DNA from: Prunella strophiata
Taxonomy: Eukaryota > Chordata > Aves > Passeriformes > Prunellidae
DNA: 64,000 nt
Assembly: GCA_036583965.1 (NCBI GenBank)
Contig: JAZBQD010000014.1
Location: 54,007,626 to 54,071,625 of the forward strand
Direction of reading: 5' to 3'
Below, in pieces: positions 40,038 to 53,509 of the stretch (positions within the stretch are counted from its first letter, which is position 1; each line of letters begins with the position of its first letter). Position numbers and translations under genes: made by a program. Under the pieces are notes generated by a model. The model was not told the origin of the DNA and made no database searches. It saw only the letters and a program-made list of their open reading frames with translations.

Positions 40038-40053
40038 TTTTTTTTTTTTTTCC
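40038..40053. repeat. Poly(T) run
   Basis: About 15 consecutive T residues in a pyrimidine-rich stretch. Confidence 0.8.
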
Positions 40054-41419
40054 CTTCTCTGTTTCTTTTCTTCTTTTGTTAAGAAAAGGGATTTCCAGCT
40101 GGTTTTCTTATGTCATCTGGTTTCTGAGAAGCTCGTAAATAATCTTGCAGATTTCTCCAGTACCTTTGGTTCTCTGAATATCACTCAGATTAGTACTGCA
40201 CAAACCAGAGAGAATGGGAGCCCCTGTTTATTATTTTTATTATCTCTCTTACCCCAGCTGAGAGGCTTCTACCTGTCAGCCAGCTGCTGACTGGGAACAT
40301 CCAGCCCAGTACCACTGCACACTCTGAGCTCCCATAGTTATGCCAGACCCTTTGAAAGGTTCACAGTCAGACATCTCACCCATCACATAGGTCAAACTCA
40401 GCCAGAGCTCAGATGAAGAAGTCTTCTGGTTGATTTTTACAAAAAAACCAAATCTCCAGTATGATCTGAGGGCAGGGAGGGTGCTCTTGGAGCCTGGCCC
40501 TTGGCTTTGCTGCTCAGCTGAGATTTTGAGAGTGCTGAGGCAGTTAAAGCCATCAGCATGCTTCTGCATCTCACAAATGCTTGAAAAACATAAGACAAAG
40601 ATTACAAGTTTTAAAGCAGAATGGAAGATTTACTCAGATTAACTTAAATCAGTAAACATTCCTAACTCACTCACTGGTTTGTAAGCTGGACTATTCCCAA
40701 AAGTTTTCAAGACATTTTTAGAGCTTTGGGGATCTATAGGGAACAATATACCAAGAAAGTACAGTAAAGCAAACTGTAAAGAATTAGGAAGGTGACAAGA
40801 CTTTGGACATTTTTGGACCATGGACCAGGGACCTGGCACTATCTTCAGCCATAATAAAATATCCCACAAAAAGGGGAAGATGGTAGCATTTACCCTGAAA
40901 AGAAATGGAAAAGGTATTATTGTTTTTACTACTCTGTCTCTGTGCTCAGAGCCCTTCTCTTGGCCCCAAGGGAAGCAAAGGATTTCATCCACGTGGGTTT
41001 ACTCTTTGAAGCTGTCACATCTCCCTAATAAACTCACAGGACATGAAAACAACAGTGGACACAAACCAGGTGTCTCAGCTCTATTGGAATCCAAGCTTAC
41101 TTTAGCCACTGTTTCTGAATAAATCTCATAACTGCATGAGGGAATGCTACATCCCAAATATATCTAGATAATGCATACATCTTTTAAGCTTTCTTCTTTC
41201 CATAAAAACCTAAATAGCAGCTTCTTTCCCGTTTAAAGAAGTATCATTGGATGAGCTCTTTGTGAAGCCAAGTGTGTGAATACTTGTCTTTATGGAATTA
41301 ATATTATACTTGGCATTATGGAAGTGATGGGGATGTGCACGGGTTAAACTTTCGCTGACCAGATTTCATGTTCTTAGCAGGTTTCCCTGTGAACACCACT
41401 GGAGCACTGGTGGGTCTCT

Positions 41420-41790
41420 AGAATCAAATGTCGAGGGGACAGGAGAAGTTTTGGGTCCCCTTGCCCTCCTGCTGTGCAGTCAGGAGCTGGTGCCAGGGCA
41501 GCAGCTCCTCCCCAGGAGCCCCGTCCGTGCCCTCCGCTGTCCAACTGGGGGAAAGGGAAAGCTCCAGGCACAACCTGCTCCTGCCTCTGCCGACTTATCG
41601 CAGACACAGGCCAGGCCTGGCAACGAAACATTAAACAAACGCGTATTAGCAACAAAAAGTCCGTGCTCGTGAGCCCCTAAATCCTGCTGCCCTGGCACGG
41701 AGCCGCGCTTCCCTCCAGTGGCTCCCGGGAGACCTCACCAGCATCCCAAAAACACCCGGCCCGGGTCCCCCGCAGGGGTGTGAGACACAC
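41420..41790. promoter_or_regulatory. CpG-rich patch, possible promoter or enhancer
   Basis: By eye about 18 CpG dinucleotides in about 360 bases, against near absence in the flanks, with GC-rich composition (cccggcccgggtcccccgca near the right end). It also holds ggcaac (RFX half-site-like) and attaaacaaa (forkhead-like). Overlapping short frames on both strands look compositional. No first exon recognised. Confidence 0.45.
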
Positions 41791-43168
41791 TTACATGGAC
41801 AGACACACTCATGAGTGTGCCGTGCAGAAATAGGGAAAGACAGGCACATGCAAGGAATCTTCAGCTAGGAATGTAAATGGTTTTGGCCTGAAGGATGATT
41901 ATTTTAGGATGCATCACACACGGTGTTTAATACATTTATACACATGCATATACTTACAGCTACATACAGACTTCTTAGTGCTGTTCCATCTGTGTTGGTT
42001 TTTAAATCAGCACCCTACTAGATAGCTTTTCTTTTTTATTTAGGCACTTGCTGTTCATAGACAGATAAGAGCCAGAAAGAGATCAGAACAGATAAACATT
42101 GCATTCCCAGACTTCTTTCACTTTGGAAAGAGAAGTCAAAAAGCTCCCCAATAACAGGATGTAGGTTTCTCCAATGGAAAACACCCAGGGGACTCCCTGA
42201 GCCTTTCAGTAAGCCCAGCAGTTTTCCAGCCAAAAGCTAAAAATGACCTGATGAGCAAGTGGCACCTTCAGTAAGGGAAATGGCAGCAGGGGTGCCTTGA
42301 CGTGGCCCACACAGCATATTTTAAGCAGGGATTTGTGCATGATGTGAAAGCCATGCCAGGGAAACTCATCAGCCTAGAATTCTACCACCCCCTGGATGCC
42401 ACAGGTCCCAGATATGCAGATGCTGAAACACTCAAGGATGGCACATCATAACTTCCTGGCACAGCTCAGTAAGTGCTTTTCAGGTAAAAGCACATAAAAG
42501 AAATAACACATAAACACTGGCTTTTCCTCTAGTTGAAGAAAAGAAACGAAAAGAAATTTTACTCGGAAACCAAAGTAAAAAGATTCTATTTGTGCCTGTG
42601 TTGTGACTTTGTGTCAAAATAAGCAATTTAGAAGGTGGACTGCACCCATCATTTAAAAATGCAGCACTGCTTTCTGTTTCTGTCTGCTTGCAACACAAAC
42701 AGGTGCCCTGCTGTCTTGGAAGGCTGCTGCATTTCACATTATTTGTGAGTTACATACTTTTAATAGCACCTAATGAGACATCTTCTGCAGAATCCTCCTC
42801 TGTTCATAAACGTGATCCATTGCTTGCATGTGTAGTATCACATACCAAAAATAGCTCACAGCTCCTACCCATATTCTGAATATATCACACAAAAGAAGCA
42901 GCATAGAAGCAGCACACAGAAATAGAAATCATGGGCAAAGTAAAGAGGATTATTGTAATTCAGACTCCTGTAAGTGCATTGGCATTGTCTTTCCTTACAC
43001 GGTGTCATCCTATTTTTAGTAAGATTCATATCTTATTTAGTACTTGCAGTTTGAATGAGATAGAGACAGGTGAGAAAAAATGTTTTTCCAAAATGGCTGT
43101 AAGCTTCCAAAGGAAAAAATAACTCTTGTAATTGAAATTAACCTTCACATTTTTACCAAGACTAATGT

Positions 43169-43178
43169 GGGGGGGGGG
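43169..43178. repeat. G10 run
   Basis: Ten consecutive G residues; isolated mononucleotide run. Confidence 0.9.
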
Positions 43179-44884
43179 TGCTTCATATAAAACCTAATCC
43201 CTTAAATTTATAGAAGAAAGTGAGAGATTTTCATGAGCTCTAAAAGAAACAGGACCAGTTTGTACCACAAAAAGCAGTACGTGAGAATGCATGGTGAAGG
43301 TCAGGAGAGTAGTCATATGGTGAAGAATGTTTTTAGTGGTCACCAATTCTCACCCATTTTTGCTAGGGCTCCCAATCTGTCTGGGCTGGCCTCAGTCTTG
43401 TCTTTTCCACATCCCTGCCTCTGAAGTTTGTTCCTAATTTCCTGAGCTGGTCCTGTTCTCCCTCATAGAAGGCTGGGCAGTACGGGGTTAAGTTATCCCT
43501 GCCTTGGCCCGTTTAGGAAGCCTGGCTCCACTCTCACTCACCTCCCATCACTCCTCTCCACCCACAGGTCTTGATCCCAGGAGTACAGATTTCTAATTTC
43601 TTCTCCAGACTCCTCAGCCAGTTGCAGCACCCTGGCCCGAGGCACCTCAGTCCCTTCCCCTCGTGCCCTTGCCCAGCCCATCTCAGAGTTCCACCTGCTG
43701 CCTTGGTTCTGCTGTCTCTGCTCTCCCTCTGTCCAACCTTATCTTGCACTTTCATGGTCTTGCACTTTCTTCCCATTTGTTTGCTTCCTTCAGAATTCAT
43801 CAGCCTCTATACTATCCATTATTTCCTTTCTTACTTTACAGTCCCAGATTCCTCATACAACAAATTCCAGGTAATGCAGTAAATTAATCCAGCCATCATA
43901 GCAAGCTTTATCCAAGTTTTTAAGTCCTGAGGAAAGCCAGGGGAAGAATGTCAAAGAAAAAGCTCCTAGAGATCAAGTGGAGACCCTGTTTAGGCTCTTT
44001 AGTTTTATTAGGAGAGAGTTTTATATGTCTCAGGGGAGCCTGCCAAAGAAACCCCTATGAAGAGGAATCACTTCTCTCTGCTGTCCTGGAGTGGAGTTGT
44101 GGAAGAATTAGTCATTTTGCAGATCAAAAGGTCTGGGAATTGTTCATGTTTACAAGAGACATGGATTCCAGATCTAAGCTGAAAACACACTGATTAGACA
44201 GGAGATCAAAGCAAGAACATCAAATACATCTGACCCAGATGTAGCATGGCTACGAGGGCCTTTATGCTTTGTCATGTTATGCCAAGCCATTTCCATTTAA
44301 AAACAAACAGTACCTTATCTGAGTAGAATGGGACGTCACAGACAAATGCAAGTTTCACCATTTTGCTTAATATATGTAGTTTCATTTCTTTATCCAGGTG
44401 CTTGAATGCATAACATCTGTTGCTTTCATCCCTAATTCCCAAATGATCCACTGCCAAACCACTAAGGATGGAAGTTTTGCTGGTGCCACGTGCTCCTCGT
44501 TCAAGTATATGTCATTTCACTGTTGTTGCTGAGCTGCTTTGTCCCCCAGGGAAACCTGCCCAGAACTGCACAGAGACACCAAACAAACACACCCTGCATA
44601 GCTGTGCTGGCCGTGCTCGCTGTGGAGCCACCTGAATGTTACAGGAGGACTGAAGGGAAACCATCTCTGGGGAATCAAATCACAAACTCATTCCACCATC
44701 CAGTACAACAGGCTCCAGTGCCACAGTTATGAAGCAAGAGGGATAGCTGTGGTTTTTAAGGAGATATGAAAAGCAGATTTTGTAACGTTAATGCTTATGT
44801 AACTATGCATGCTTCAGAGTGACAACATAAATGTCAATCAAAGGATGACAAAAGGAAAGATCAAGAAGTGCAAATGTGTAACAT

Positions 44885-44965
44885 TTTTAATGATTTCTAA
44901 ATTGCTAATCATGATTTTTGAATGATTAATTAGCAGCTGCTATACAGCAAACAATTACGTACATA
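44885..44965. promoter_or_regulatory. Homeodomain-type motif cluster
   Basis: Within about 80 bases: TAATCATGATT, ATGATTAATTAGC and an adjoining E-box CAGCTG, then CAATTACGTA. Dense TAAT/ATTA cores next to an E-box are common in developmental enhancers. Not tested for conservation. Confidence 0.3.
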
Positions 44966-46088
44966 ATGTCAGTAGCACAGTCTTCTCAGAGGTAATTTCT
45001 GCAGCATCTAAAGGCCTCATCCTGTAAACTGATGCAACTTTGCTGAAGTTTTGCCAGTTAATTATCTGCCCAATTGCAATGAAAAGGAGTTTTATGTTTT
45101 TATCTTACTTACTCCCTTCCATTAGGTTAATTAAAATAAGTATAAACAGTCTAAGTTATGAGGTCTTGATATTTGGAGACATAGTGGTTTCAAATATTAG
45201 GGTGACAGAATCAGCTGCAGTTTTAGGAGCAGCCTAATGTACATAAGGCAAAGACTGCCATGTGCAACATCAGAACCTGGCATTTATGAAAACTAGTGTT
45301 TGAATCATCTTTCTAAGGACAGCAGTAATAATGATAGCTACCTATTAAATACCTGAAAATGTTCTTTATAGTGTTTTAAAGGATGTGAGGAGACTAAAGT
45401 TTCAAAACACCTCAGTATCAGTCAGCAAGATAGGAGAACAGAGAGGATGAATGCATCATCTGCTGACCAGAGGCACTAATTACCCAGTCAGTACAGATGA
45501 GATCAACATGCACTGGTGGGGTACTCACAAGGCAAAGCAGCATTTAACAACAGTATTAGGTTTGTACCTAAGCAGGAGGCCATAAGAAAGTAAAGTTTTT
45601 GTCATGGTCATTACCTCCTCAGCTGGAGTGAGAATGAAATTTATTTTGAGCTCTTTAGTGATAACCCATGACCATTTTCATCATTACATTCCAAACCAAA
45701 CACAACCCAATTAATATAAAGCATGGAAGGAATCCTAAAACCTAACAAAACTCTATGGTGCAGATAATCTGACGCCAGGTTGCAGTAGGTGAGGCTTATC
45801 ATCTAGCAGGCTGAAGTTATACAAAAGATAATGAACACAAATGCTTGGATTCAAAGTGGAAAATAGAGGGACATGCCATTTCCTGCTAAAAATGTTTTGT
45901 CCAACTCATTTGCTGAGAGTCATCTGCAGGACTTGTTGCACTCTCTGCTCCATGTTTCATACAATGCAGATCTCCCTTTTCTTAGGGAGAAAGTGGAATC
46001 AGGTGGCTTCAGTGACTTCTGTCGGTTACATTTGATGAATTGATGTATTCTGCAAAAATCTAAGTGGTTTTGGAGTGCTTTTCTTTCT

Positions 46089-46131
46089 GTTTTTTTTTGT
46101 TTTGTTTTGGGTTTTTTGGTTTTTTTTTTTT
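46089..46131. repeat. T-rich tract with G interruptions
   Basis: Runs of T broken by single G or GGG. Simple sequence. Confidence 0.85.
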
Positions 46132-48367
46132 AATGAACAGTCAGCAAGTGCTGGATGACAAGAACACAGCATTTTTCCAGCGTAGTTTAATTACTCTGAA
46201 TTCTAAGAGAACTAGAAATCTCCTCTTCTCCTGTAATTTTAGCAATTTCTTGTCTCACTGGGCAGACACACCTACCATAGCTTTGCCTAGTTGTAAGTCC
46301 AGGAGAGGAGCATATTCTAAGAATAAAGTAATTTCTTGTTCTGATTTGGTATAAGCAATGAGTCTCTAACACTTCACAGGTGGTTTTTACTGGTTAAACT
46401 ATTCCTAAAGCTACCCTGTAAACACCTCTGTCATACAGAGGTCTGTTTCTGACAGAAGATGCTAGAGTAGGTAGTGGCCATTTATGGGGTTTGGCTGACT
46501 CATCAAGGGCCTTGTGAGAAAACATTTGCCTTGCCTTGAGTAAGGAGTGGGCAGACTTTCCACAGTGGGGAGCATGTGGAGAACAGTGATGTGCTTCTCC
46601 CACCACCTTTAGCCCAGCCAGAGGTCAAAGAGGCTCCTACCAGAGTTTATAACAGCACATAGATAACTTCCAACTTAGCAGGGCAAGACCTGCTAAGAGT
46701 TATGTTTCTAATTAAGGAACAAACTTCTCCTGCTGTTATGCTGTATTAATCCAATTTTGATGTTTTCTGTGGGAAGGGAATCACTGTCTGCCCTCATGGG
46801 TAAACCCACACCCACTTATCCTGAGCTAAGTGCAACACAGACAACAGAACTGCCTAGAGCTTCTGAACCCAAAGGTTTTGGTTTTGAGTGAGGTCCACAA
46901 ACACCCAGGTGAAGATTTCTCAGACTCAGCTGCTGTGCACAGACAAATCTGACTTGAGGTCCCCATACTGCTGCTCTGAAGGGAGCCCAGTGTGGAGATG
47001 GGTCAATGCCAAACACAAGTGCTGATCCAGAGCCAACACATCTACACTGGGGAGTCCCTGGGCACCTCTTGACCCTTTTAAACAGCCCTGGCAGTAAGGC
47101 TGTGGGCTATGGCAGCAGGCAGCTTATCACACAGTGCACCCAAGATATTGCAAACTAGATAGGACAACAACACTTCAAGCCTTTTTGGAGAGACTTGATA
47201 GAGGAACAGGTAATTCCTGAGTAGTCCTAAAAGCCATTGCTAGACACCACAAATTTTGCATACACAAAGCTGAACAAAGAAAATTCATGCTTTTTTTAAG
47301 AAGACTTGGAAGATATTAAGCAGGTGTTATCAAAAATACCAAATCATTTAATTGCAACATATAGGTCTGATCCCAAAAGATACTTAAGGCATTTGATATC
47401 TTATCAAAAACTATCCTATTGTAATTACATTTTTTGTTGATTTTGAAGAAACTACATATCTGGTCCAGAAAGCAGACTCTCAGAGACAATGATTACCATT
47501 GATAATTGAATAGAAAGTAATTTAATTAATAATAATGGAAAATTAATAATACAGTTTATTGAATTGGTAGACATACTCAACCAGTATAACAATAGAATCT
47601 TATATTGAAAATATACTCCTTGCATGAGAAGCTTCACCCTGGAGAAATGGCATGTTATTTATTAATAACATAGCACAACACTAAAACTACTATACAACTG
47701 ATGGGATTTGGGATTAATTATCAGTTGCTATGAACCATAAAACTTCTGCAAGCATAAATTTTTATCAGTGTGATAGAATAGGTGTTATAAAATATGTCTG
47801 TCAGTTGCCTGAGGGGCATTCAGAGTGTCAGAAAGATTTTTTCCAATTAAAAAAGGACACATTTTTCTGATTTTTTCCTTGGTGAAACTGCAATGCAGAT
47901 CTGCCTTGAAAAATGTGTGCTGATTCTGAAGTCTTAGTACTTTTGTATCCAAGCCTCATTTGTACCTTTATGCAGTGTGATAACCTGCATTCAAAGTGGT
48001 GCAGTACTTCAGAGCCAGACTTGATTTCCATCACTGCATACCCATTACAATGACATTTCTGCTAATTCAAGCCAAATTAAGCCTCCCTGCAGGACAAAAG
48101 ACTATTAATTTCTAAACCAGGAGGGACTGACTTTGTTTGCTGAGTGATACTGTTTTCTCAGCTTCACTGGGGATATAGTAGTCTTGACTTTGCATTAAGT
48201 CTCCTGACACATCCAAAACAAGAATCATCATCAAGATAGCAGCATTTTCTTCACGAGGGGTGCTAGCTTTTTTGTTCAGAAATATTATCTGTGTTTTACT
48301 TGGGCAACTGTTTCATAAATATTTCTGCTTGCAAGTTTTACTCAGCAGACAACCAGACTTTGGTAAA

Positions 48368-48445
48368 GGTATATAAACACTGTTGCCAGCCCAACTCAGT
48401 ACTGCTTACCTCTTGAAGAGAAATCTGCAGTCATAATAAACAACT
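48368..48445 (+). promoter_or_regulatory. TATA-box promoter-like or LTR-like segment
   Basis: ggtatataaacactg (TATAAA at 48372-48377) is followed 26 bases later by an initiator-like CTCAGTA and by AATAAA at 48435-48440. A further AATAAATAAA lies at 48784-48793. The compact TATA-to-AATAAA spacing is reminiscent of a solo LTR U3-R, but no terminal TG/CA repeats or target duplication were identified. Confidence 0.25.
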
Positions 48446-51178
48446 TGTGATATCTGTGTGAAGCACCTACTGTGGACTGGCACTGCACCAAGAGATTTTC
48501 AGCCACTCCAGCCCAGTGCAGTGCTCTGGGAGGAGACTTTTTAAGAGGCATTCGGCACCAGCAAGCCCAGAGATGCAGGTACCAGTGTCACCCAAATTAC
48601 TGCTCTGTTTACACTCAGTCCTTATTTGCAAGAATTTACCATGTGAGCGACTAGGTTATAAAGGTATTTTGCTTTTTCTTACATGTGAACAAGCAAACCC
48701 ATCTGCAATTCAATTTATCCCTCTGTTTTGCCTCTACTCTTGTGTATCTTTGGCGTTGAGATTTCTCTTTGTGAGAGAGCCAGAATAAATAAAGTTTTAT
48801 CTGTTATGCTATTGTCTAATTCTCTAATTAAAGTATTCATACAGAATGCATTTATCTTTCTTCTCTTTTGAACTTTTGTTCCTTTCTGAAAGCTCATTCA
48901 CTCCAATACAAGGAGATGGTACCCACCCAATGACTAGGGTATTCTCCTTGCAAGAGACCTCTTTAAAACATCAGCAGAAAGGTTTCTGTTTTCACCCATT
49001 CATTTTCAGTGCTCTAAGGTCTCAGCCATGGTCCAGTTAAAAACTGTGGGTAAGTCTCCCACTGACTCACAGCAATGGTAACTCCTGACTTACAGAGATA
49101 CCACCAAGTGACAGGGTTGGCTGACTGGTTCCATCCCTTCAGGGGTACTGAATTTCTGTGGATCACCCCAGTTTTTACTGGCAAGGGGAAGCATCCCATC
49201 CTTCTCTTTAGACACCAACAGAAGTGAGGTAAAACAACAGCAAGTGTAGGAAAAAAGTAAGCAGCAAGCAAAGGCCTTTGGACAGCAGATAAAACCAGGA
49301 AGGGAGTGGGGAGGAATGCAGCAGGTGGGGAAGGGAGGGGCAGAGAAAGCCAAGGAGTTAGCCAGAAAAAAATGATCCTCAGCATCACTTAATCAGTATG
49401 ACCTGCCATCTCCAAAATCTGTTCAGTGTTGGAAGGCATTCTTGAACTTCTCCATACCTGCATGCACAACTTTACTAATTAGCTTAATGTTTGTCACTAA
49501 CTTTGAAGTTGGGGGAGGCCATCTAAATATAATAACTTGAGCTGTGTTTGCAGCTGGAAAAGAATAATAATTTAATTTGTCTGCTTTCATTGATTTCCAC
49601 TACAATATCAATTCTGAAAATCAGTTTCTACTTTAAACACTAGTCACTGTATCTAAGAGCTTTTATGTGGAAAAATATGTTGTGACTCCTGCTAGAAGTA
49701 GAAAAAAATATTCTAGAAAATTGTTCATGACTTGTCACCATGAGATACATCACTAGCTATGGAAGAATGAGAGGTTAAAGAAGTTTGATGAAGTTTAGCA
49801 TTTCTTAACAGGTCCTCATAATAAAAGTTGGCTCTGTGAAGAAGAGAGAACATTTTGTCCTTGCTGTTATTGCCATCCTCTAAAAAGTTGTGTTTTTTCT
49901 TAGAATTGGTACTTTTTAGGTAAAATAAAGGGGGAAATTTAAAAATTTCATTTGGAAAAAAGAAGAGATTGAGACAATATGCATTTGTCATGTTGCATTT
50001 TAGAATTTTCTCTGTCGATCTATTCTGCTCTTGCTGTGGGCATACAGCAGCACTGATTCCCAGAATAAGAGACTGTCCAAATTCTAATTATGACCATACA
50101 ACCAAACCTCATATAATCAAAAACAACTTTTTCTCCCTGCCTGTTATTTTCCTTGAATTCTGGCCAAAATTGCAGCTGCCAGTCCTTACAAAGTTTACAT
50201 TAATTCTCGGATTTGTTTGAACTGATATGTGTTATGCTCTACAGTCCAAAGCCTGGAGTTATTTCATCATTTTGGACACTTCACACTGGAGTTTTTGAGT
50301 GGTTCTCCCACTTCTGTGGTGATACAAATATCACAGAAGCACTAGAAAGCACAAAATCATTACAGTGCCTGTGTTCACTAGAGATGTTTGGTTTGCACCA
50401 GATACCACTGAGCTCATCCAAAGCCCAGGATGCCACAGGCCTGTCAGGTTCTCCAGAGCAAGTCAGGTAACCTACATTGTTGAATAACAATGACTATGTG
50501 TAGGCACTTAGCCCACTAAATTCCTAATTTAGGTCAATGCTTTTAATTCCTGAGTCTGGCCATCAAATTCAATGAGAGGCACCAGAGACATTCCACCCTC
50601 TGCATTAAGAGATGTGCTCTCCTACCTCACACTGGGATAACACTGCCCAGCCAGTTTATTAAGTACAGGCCTGCCCAAAGGATAAAGCTCAATGAAGCAA
50701 ATAATCCAAAAATCACACAAATAATTTACAGGAAGGCTACTTCTATAATTCAGGAATCTCATCCCCTGCCTGCACTCCATCATGGATTTGTTTATGGACA
50801 TGTTATCTGAACACCCTATGCTTTAAAAAAGGTACTTCAAAGGTGGAGCCTGGAGAAACTCAGAGCAATCTTTGTTGAAATCTTGCAGGATGCAACTGAC
50901 TAACACCTCAGTGTGCTGCCATTGCATACATCTGTCATCTGTCCTTGCTGACAGCTGTAAGTCAAAAAGCTTTGGAGACTTGTTCCACAGCTCTTGCTGT
51001 GGAAGAGCTAAAGTAAAATGTCAGGTGTGATACTGCAATGACTTTGGTGGCAAGGGCCTGCTCATTCCATTTCACTGGTGCCACCTTTACCATATATTTC
51101 GGACTATCCTGGTTTTCAGGTTCTGTATTTTGTTCTACATGTCATCACATCTATTTTTTCCTATAGTCTTATTGATTT

Positions 51179-51202
51179 AAAAAAAAAAAAAAAAAAAAAA
51201 AA
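51179..51202. repeat. Poly(A) run
   Basis: About 24 consecutive A residues. No transposon landmark recognised immediately upstream. Confidence 0.9.
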
Positions 51203-51397
51203 GTATTGTTGAAGCTCACCTAGTTTGGAAGCTTTGGTAAAAATCTTCTGCTTGCTGCTTATTCATAGATGACAGCAGGATTAAAAGTGATATTGGCAAT
51301 GACAAAATTCACCAGTGACTGTTTCCCACACTTCTTATTTTAATAAATTCCCATCATCTCTTCCTTCAACCTGCTACTAGGAATTGTAGAGGGTTTA

Positions 51398-51449
51398 AGG
51401 CTTTCCAGTATTTCCTTAAGTACAGGCTTTCCTGTATTTCCTTAAATAC
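51398..51449. repeat. Two 26-bp direct tandem copies
   Basis: Copy 1 (51398-51423) and copy 2 (51424-51449), both aggctttcc/t..tatttccttaa.tac, agree at 24 of 26 positions. A recent local duplication. Confidence 0.9.
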
Positions 51450-52062
51450 AGTTGTCATGCTTAGTTTGCAGAATTATGACTTTTCTCCTCCTTCTTTGTA
51501 TTTGTAAATACAAAGACTCAAGAAGTGTTGCCTGTCCATTCTTTTACTGGTAAACTCAGAAGCCCATGATCCTGTGATAAAATCCCTGTCTATTCCAAAG
51601 AACAGTGAAACCTTTTGTCACAGCATGAATATTTCCTGGAACCATTTTTAAGTTCAGAAATAAACAAATTTCCCATGAAAGTTTATTCAACTGCTATTCA
51701 AAGAACATTAACTCATATAGCTGCTTCTTTCCAGTACTGTGCTTCTAACTCATATAAACACTGTGTTCTTACTTCATATTGAGGGAAGTCCAAATATTAT
51801 TACAATACAGAATGCAAGCCAATACAGAGCATGTACATCCACTGGTGATGCTTTCCCTGGTAAATACCAGACTATTTTCAGAGTAATAGCAGATAACTCT
51901 TCAGAAGTACTACATATTCTTGTTTATAGAATTCTATGAAAGCTGGCAGGTTTTAAAATTGCTGCTAACGGACACATAAGTTTACAGGATTTGAAACACA
52001 TGCTCTGATATAGCTAAATTCAACAACTATGGATGTTTCCCATGGAAATGTGAGATGTAGAA

Positions 52063-52100
52063 CAGGGGTCAGCATCTTTTCAAGTGCAGTGTGCCAGACT
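52063..52100 (+). mobile_element. Possible hAT (Charlie-like) terminal repeat
   Basis: caggggtcagcatcttttca followed by gtgtgccaga resembles the CAGGGGTCAGCAA-type ends of old non-autonomous hAT elements. I did not find the matching inverted end or a clear 8-bp target duplication, so this is a resemblance only. Confidence 0.3.
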
Positions 52101-53509
52101 ACTTTTTTTTCTCCAACTAGAGGCTAAGTGCACTAGAAGGAGCTCAGTGGCAGCTAGAAAATACTGCATCTGAAGGGATGACCTCTCCCCCACTTCTGTC
52201 ACTTTCAGGTTGTTTACCCTTGCCTTAGATGGAAACATTTCAGCCATATGCAGGCCTCTCTCTCCCTGCAGTACCTTGAACCCTCCAGGCTGATGCTGAG
52301 CCCTTTCCTATTGAAATTTAAATCCATCAGTTACAGAGAGAGATTATTCATAACCTTAAAATGAAATAAATAACAGAAGACTAACCTCACCTTTCTTCAG
52401 GTAGCAAGAATGGTAACTGTCTGGTCTATACATATTCCAGCACCTAATTTCCTCTTTGCTAATCTCTTATTTTCCAACCACGAAATCATAAAAAATGAAA
52501 TGAAAGGAGAAGTACACCAGACTGTGACCTTCACAAAACCATACATTTTTGCTGACCCTGTACATTTCCACAAGGTTTTGAGAAGAAATAGGTAGAATTT
52601 AATTGACCATAGTGTAAGGTGAAGGAAGGGTCTTGTACAAAATACTGCTATACTGCCCCTAATGAGTCACCAGCTTTCATCAACTCATCTGGCTCATGTG
52701 GTGCCAGGTTGCAGATTGGTCATAAAAGTGGTTCCATTAGTTTCAGTGCTCTGACAATCCTGGGAGCCCCAGATGCACCAGCAAGAATTCTGAAAAGGTC
52801 CCATGTGTTTCTTGCCACCTCATTGCTATGCTTGTGATCTGCAGAAAACATACAGCTGTAGACAGCAGGAATAACTGGTGATATATGGAGTTGACTGGCA
52901 GAGGAGAAAACTGAAGAATAGTGAGGGAGCAACAGTTGTACTTTAATAATCTCTGTTTCTACACATGAGTAATGACATAAATATATTTGATTTTTAGAGA
53001 AAGATTATGAGCCTTTAAAAATAAAAGTAATACTTATAGTAAGGTTTTCATCACTCTGTCAAGTTAAATGTGCATTTCTACCTTGTACCTTGACTATCAT
53101 ATCACACAAGAGATATGTAACTTACATATGAAAGACTATTTTTCTTCTTGACATATTATTTTTCAAAGAAAAGATAAAACCCTGTTCCTCTGTTATCTGC
53201 TGAATAGACTAGAAATCCATGATCTAATTTTGTAGTTTAACTTGTAGTAACATTGTGTACAAATCTGTAATTCACAAGCCTACAAACTTTTACGCTTCCT
53301 ACATTATTCTAGTGAATTCATTCTATTAAAGGCAGCAGAACTGTTGATTTGAATGAAAATGGAAGTGTAAATATAAGAATTCATAGAAAAATGGGATATA
53401 GCTGAGATGGAGGAATGGACTGACAGTCTATTCTCCTGGAAATTGCCTTATGAAACTCAAAAATTACAAGCCCAAATTGCTGCCCTTTGGAAGGAAGATC
53501 CTCTTGGAG

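Larger units (their letters stand above)
36716..41419. other. Gene-free stretch with a candidate regulatory element
   Basis: Unique sequence. The only notable part is the CpG and octamer region at 38090-38700. No exon or transposon recognised elsewhere. Confidence 0.55.
41791..53509. other. Gene-free stretch with scattered motifs
   Basis: Nearly 12 kb of unique sequence. Noted items are a C/T-rich block (43480-43880), the homeodomain-type cluster at 44885, the TATA/AATAAA pair at 48.4 kb, a tandem 26-mer at 51398 and a hAT-like end at 52063. No coding exon recognised. Confidence 0.55.

Noticed and set aside
41374..41849. Overlapping frames on both strands in the CpG-rich patch as a gene
   Set aside because: Six overlapping short frames in GC-rich DNA are expected from few stop codons. 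None looks like PIM3 or another known protein.
43571..43882. 103-codon plus-strand frame rich in Leu, Pro and Ser
   Set aside because: It lies in a pyrimidine-rich block; composition explains it, and there are no splice signals or family resemblance.
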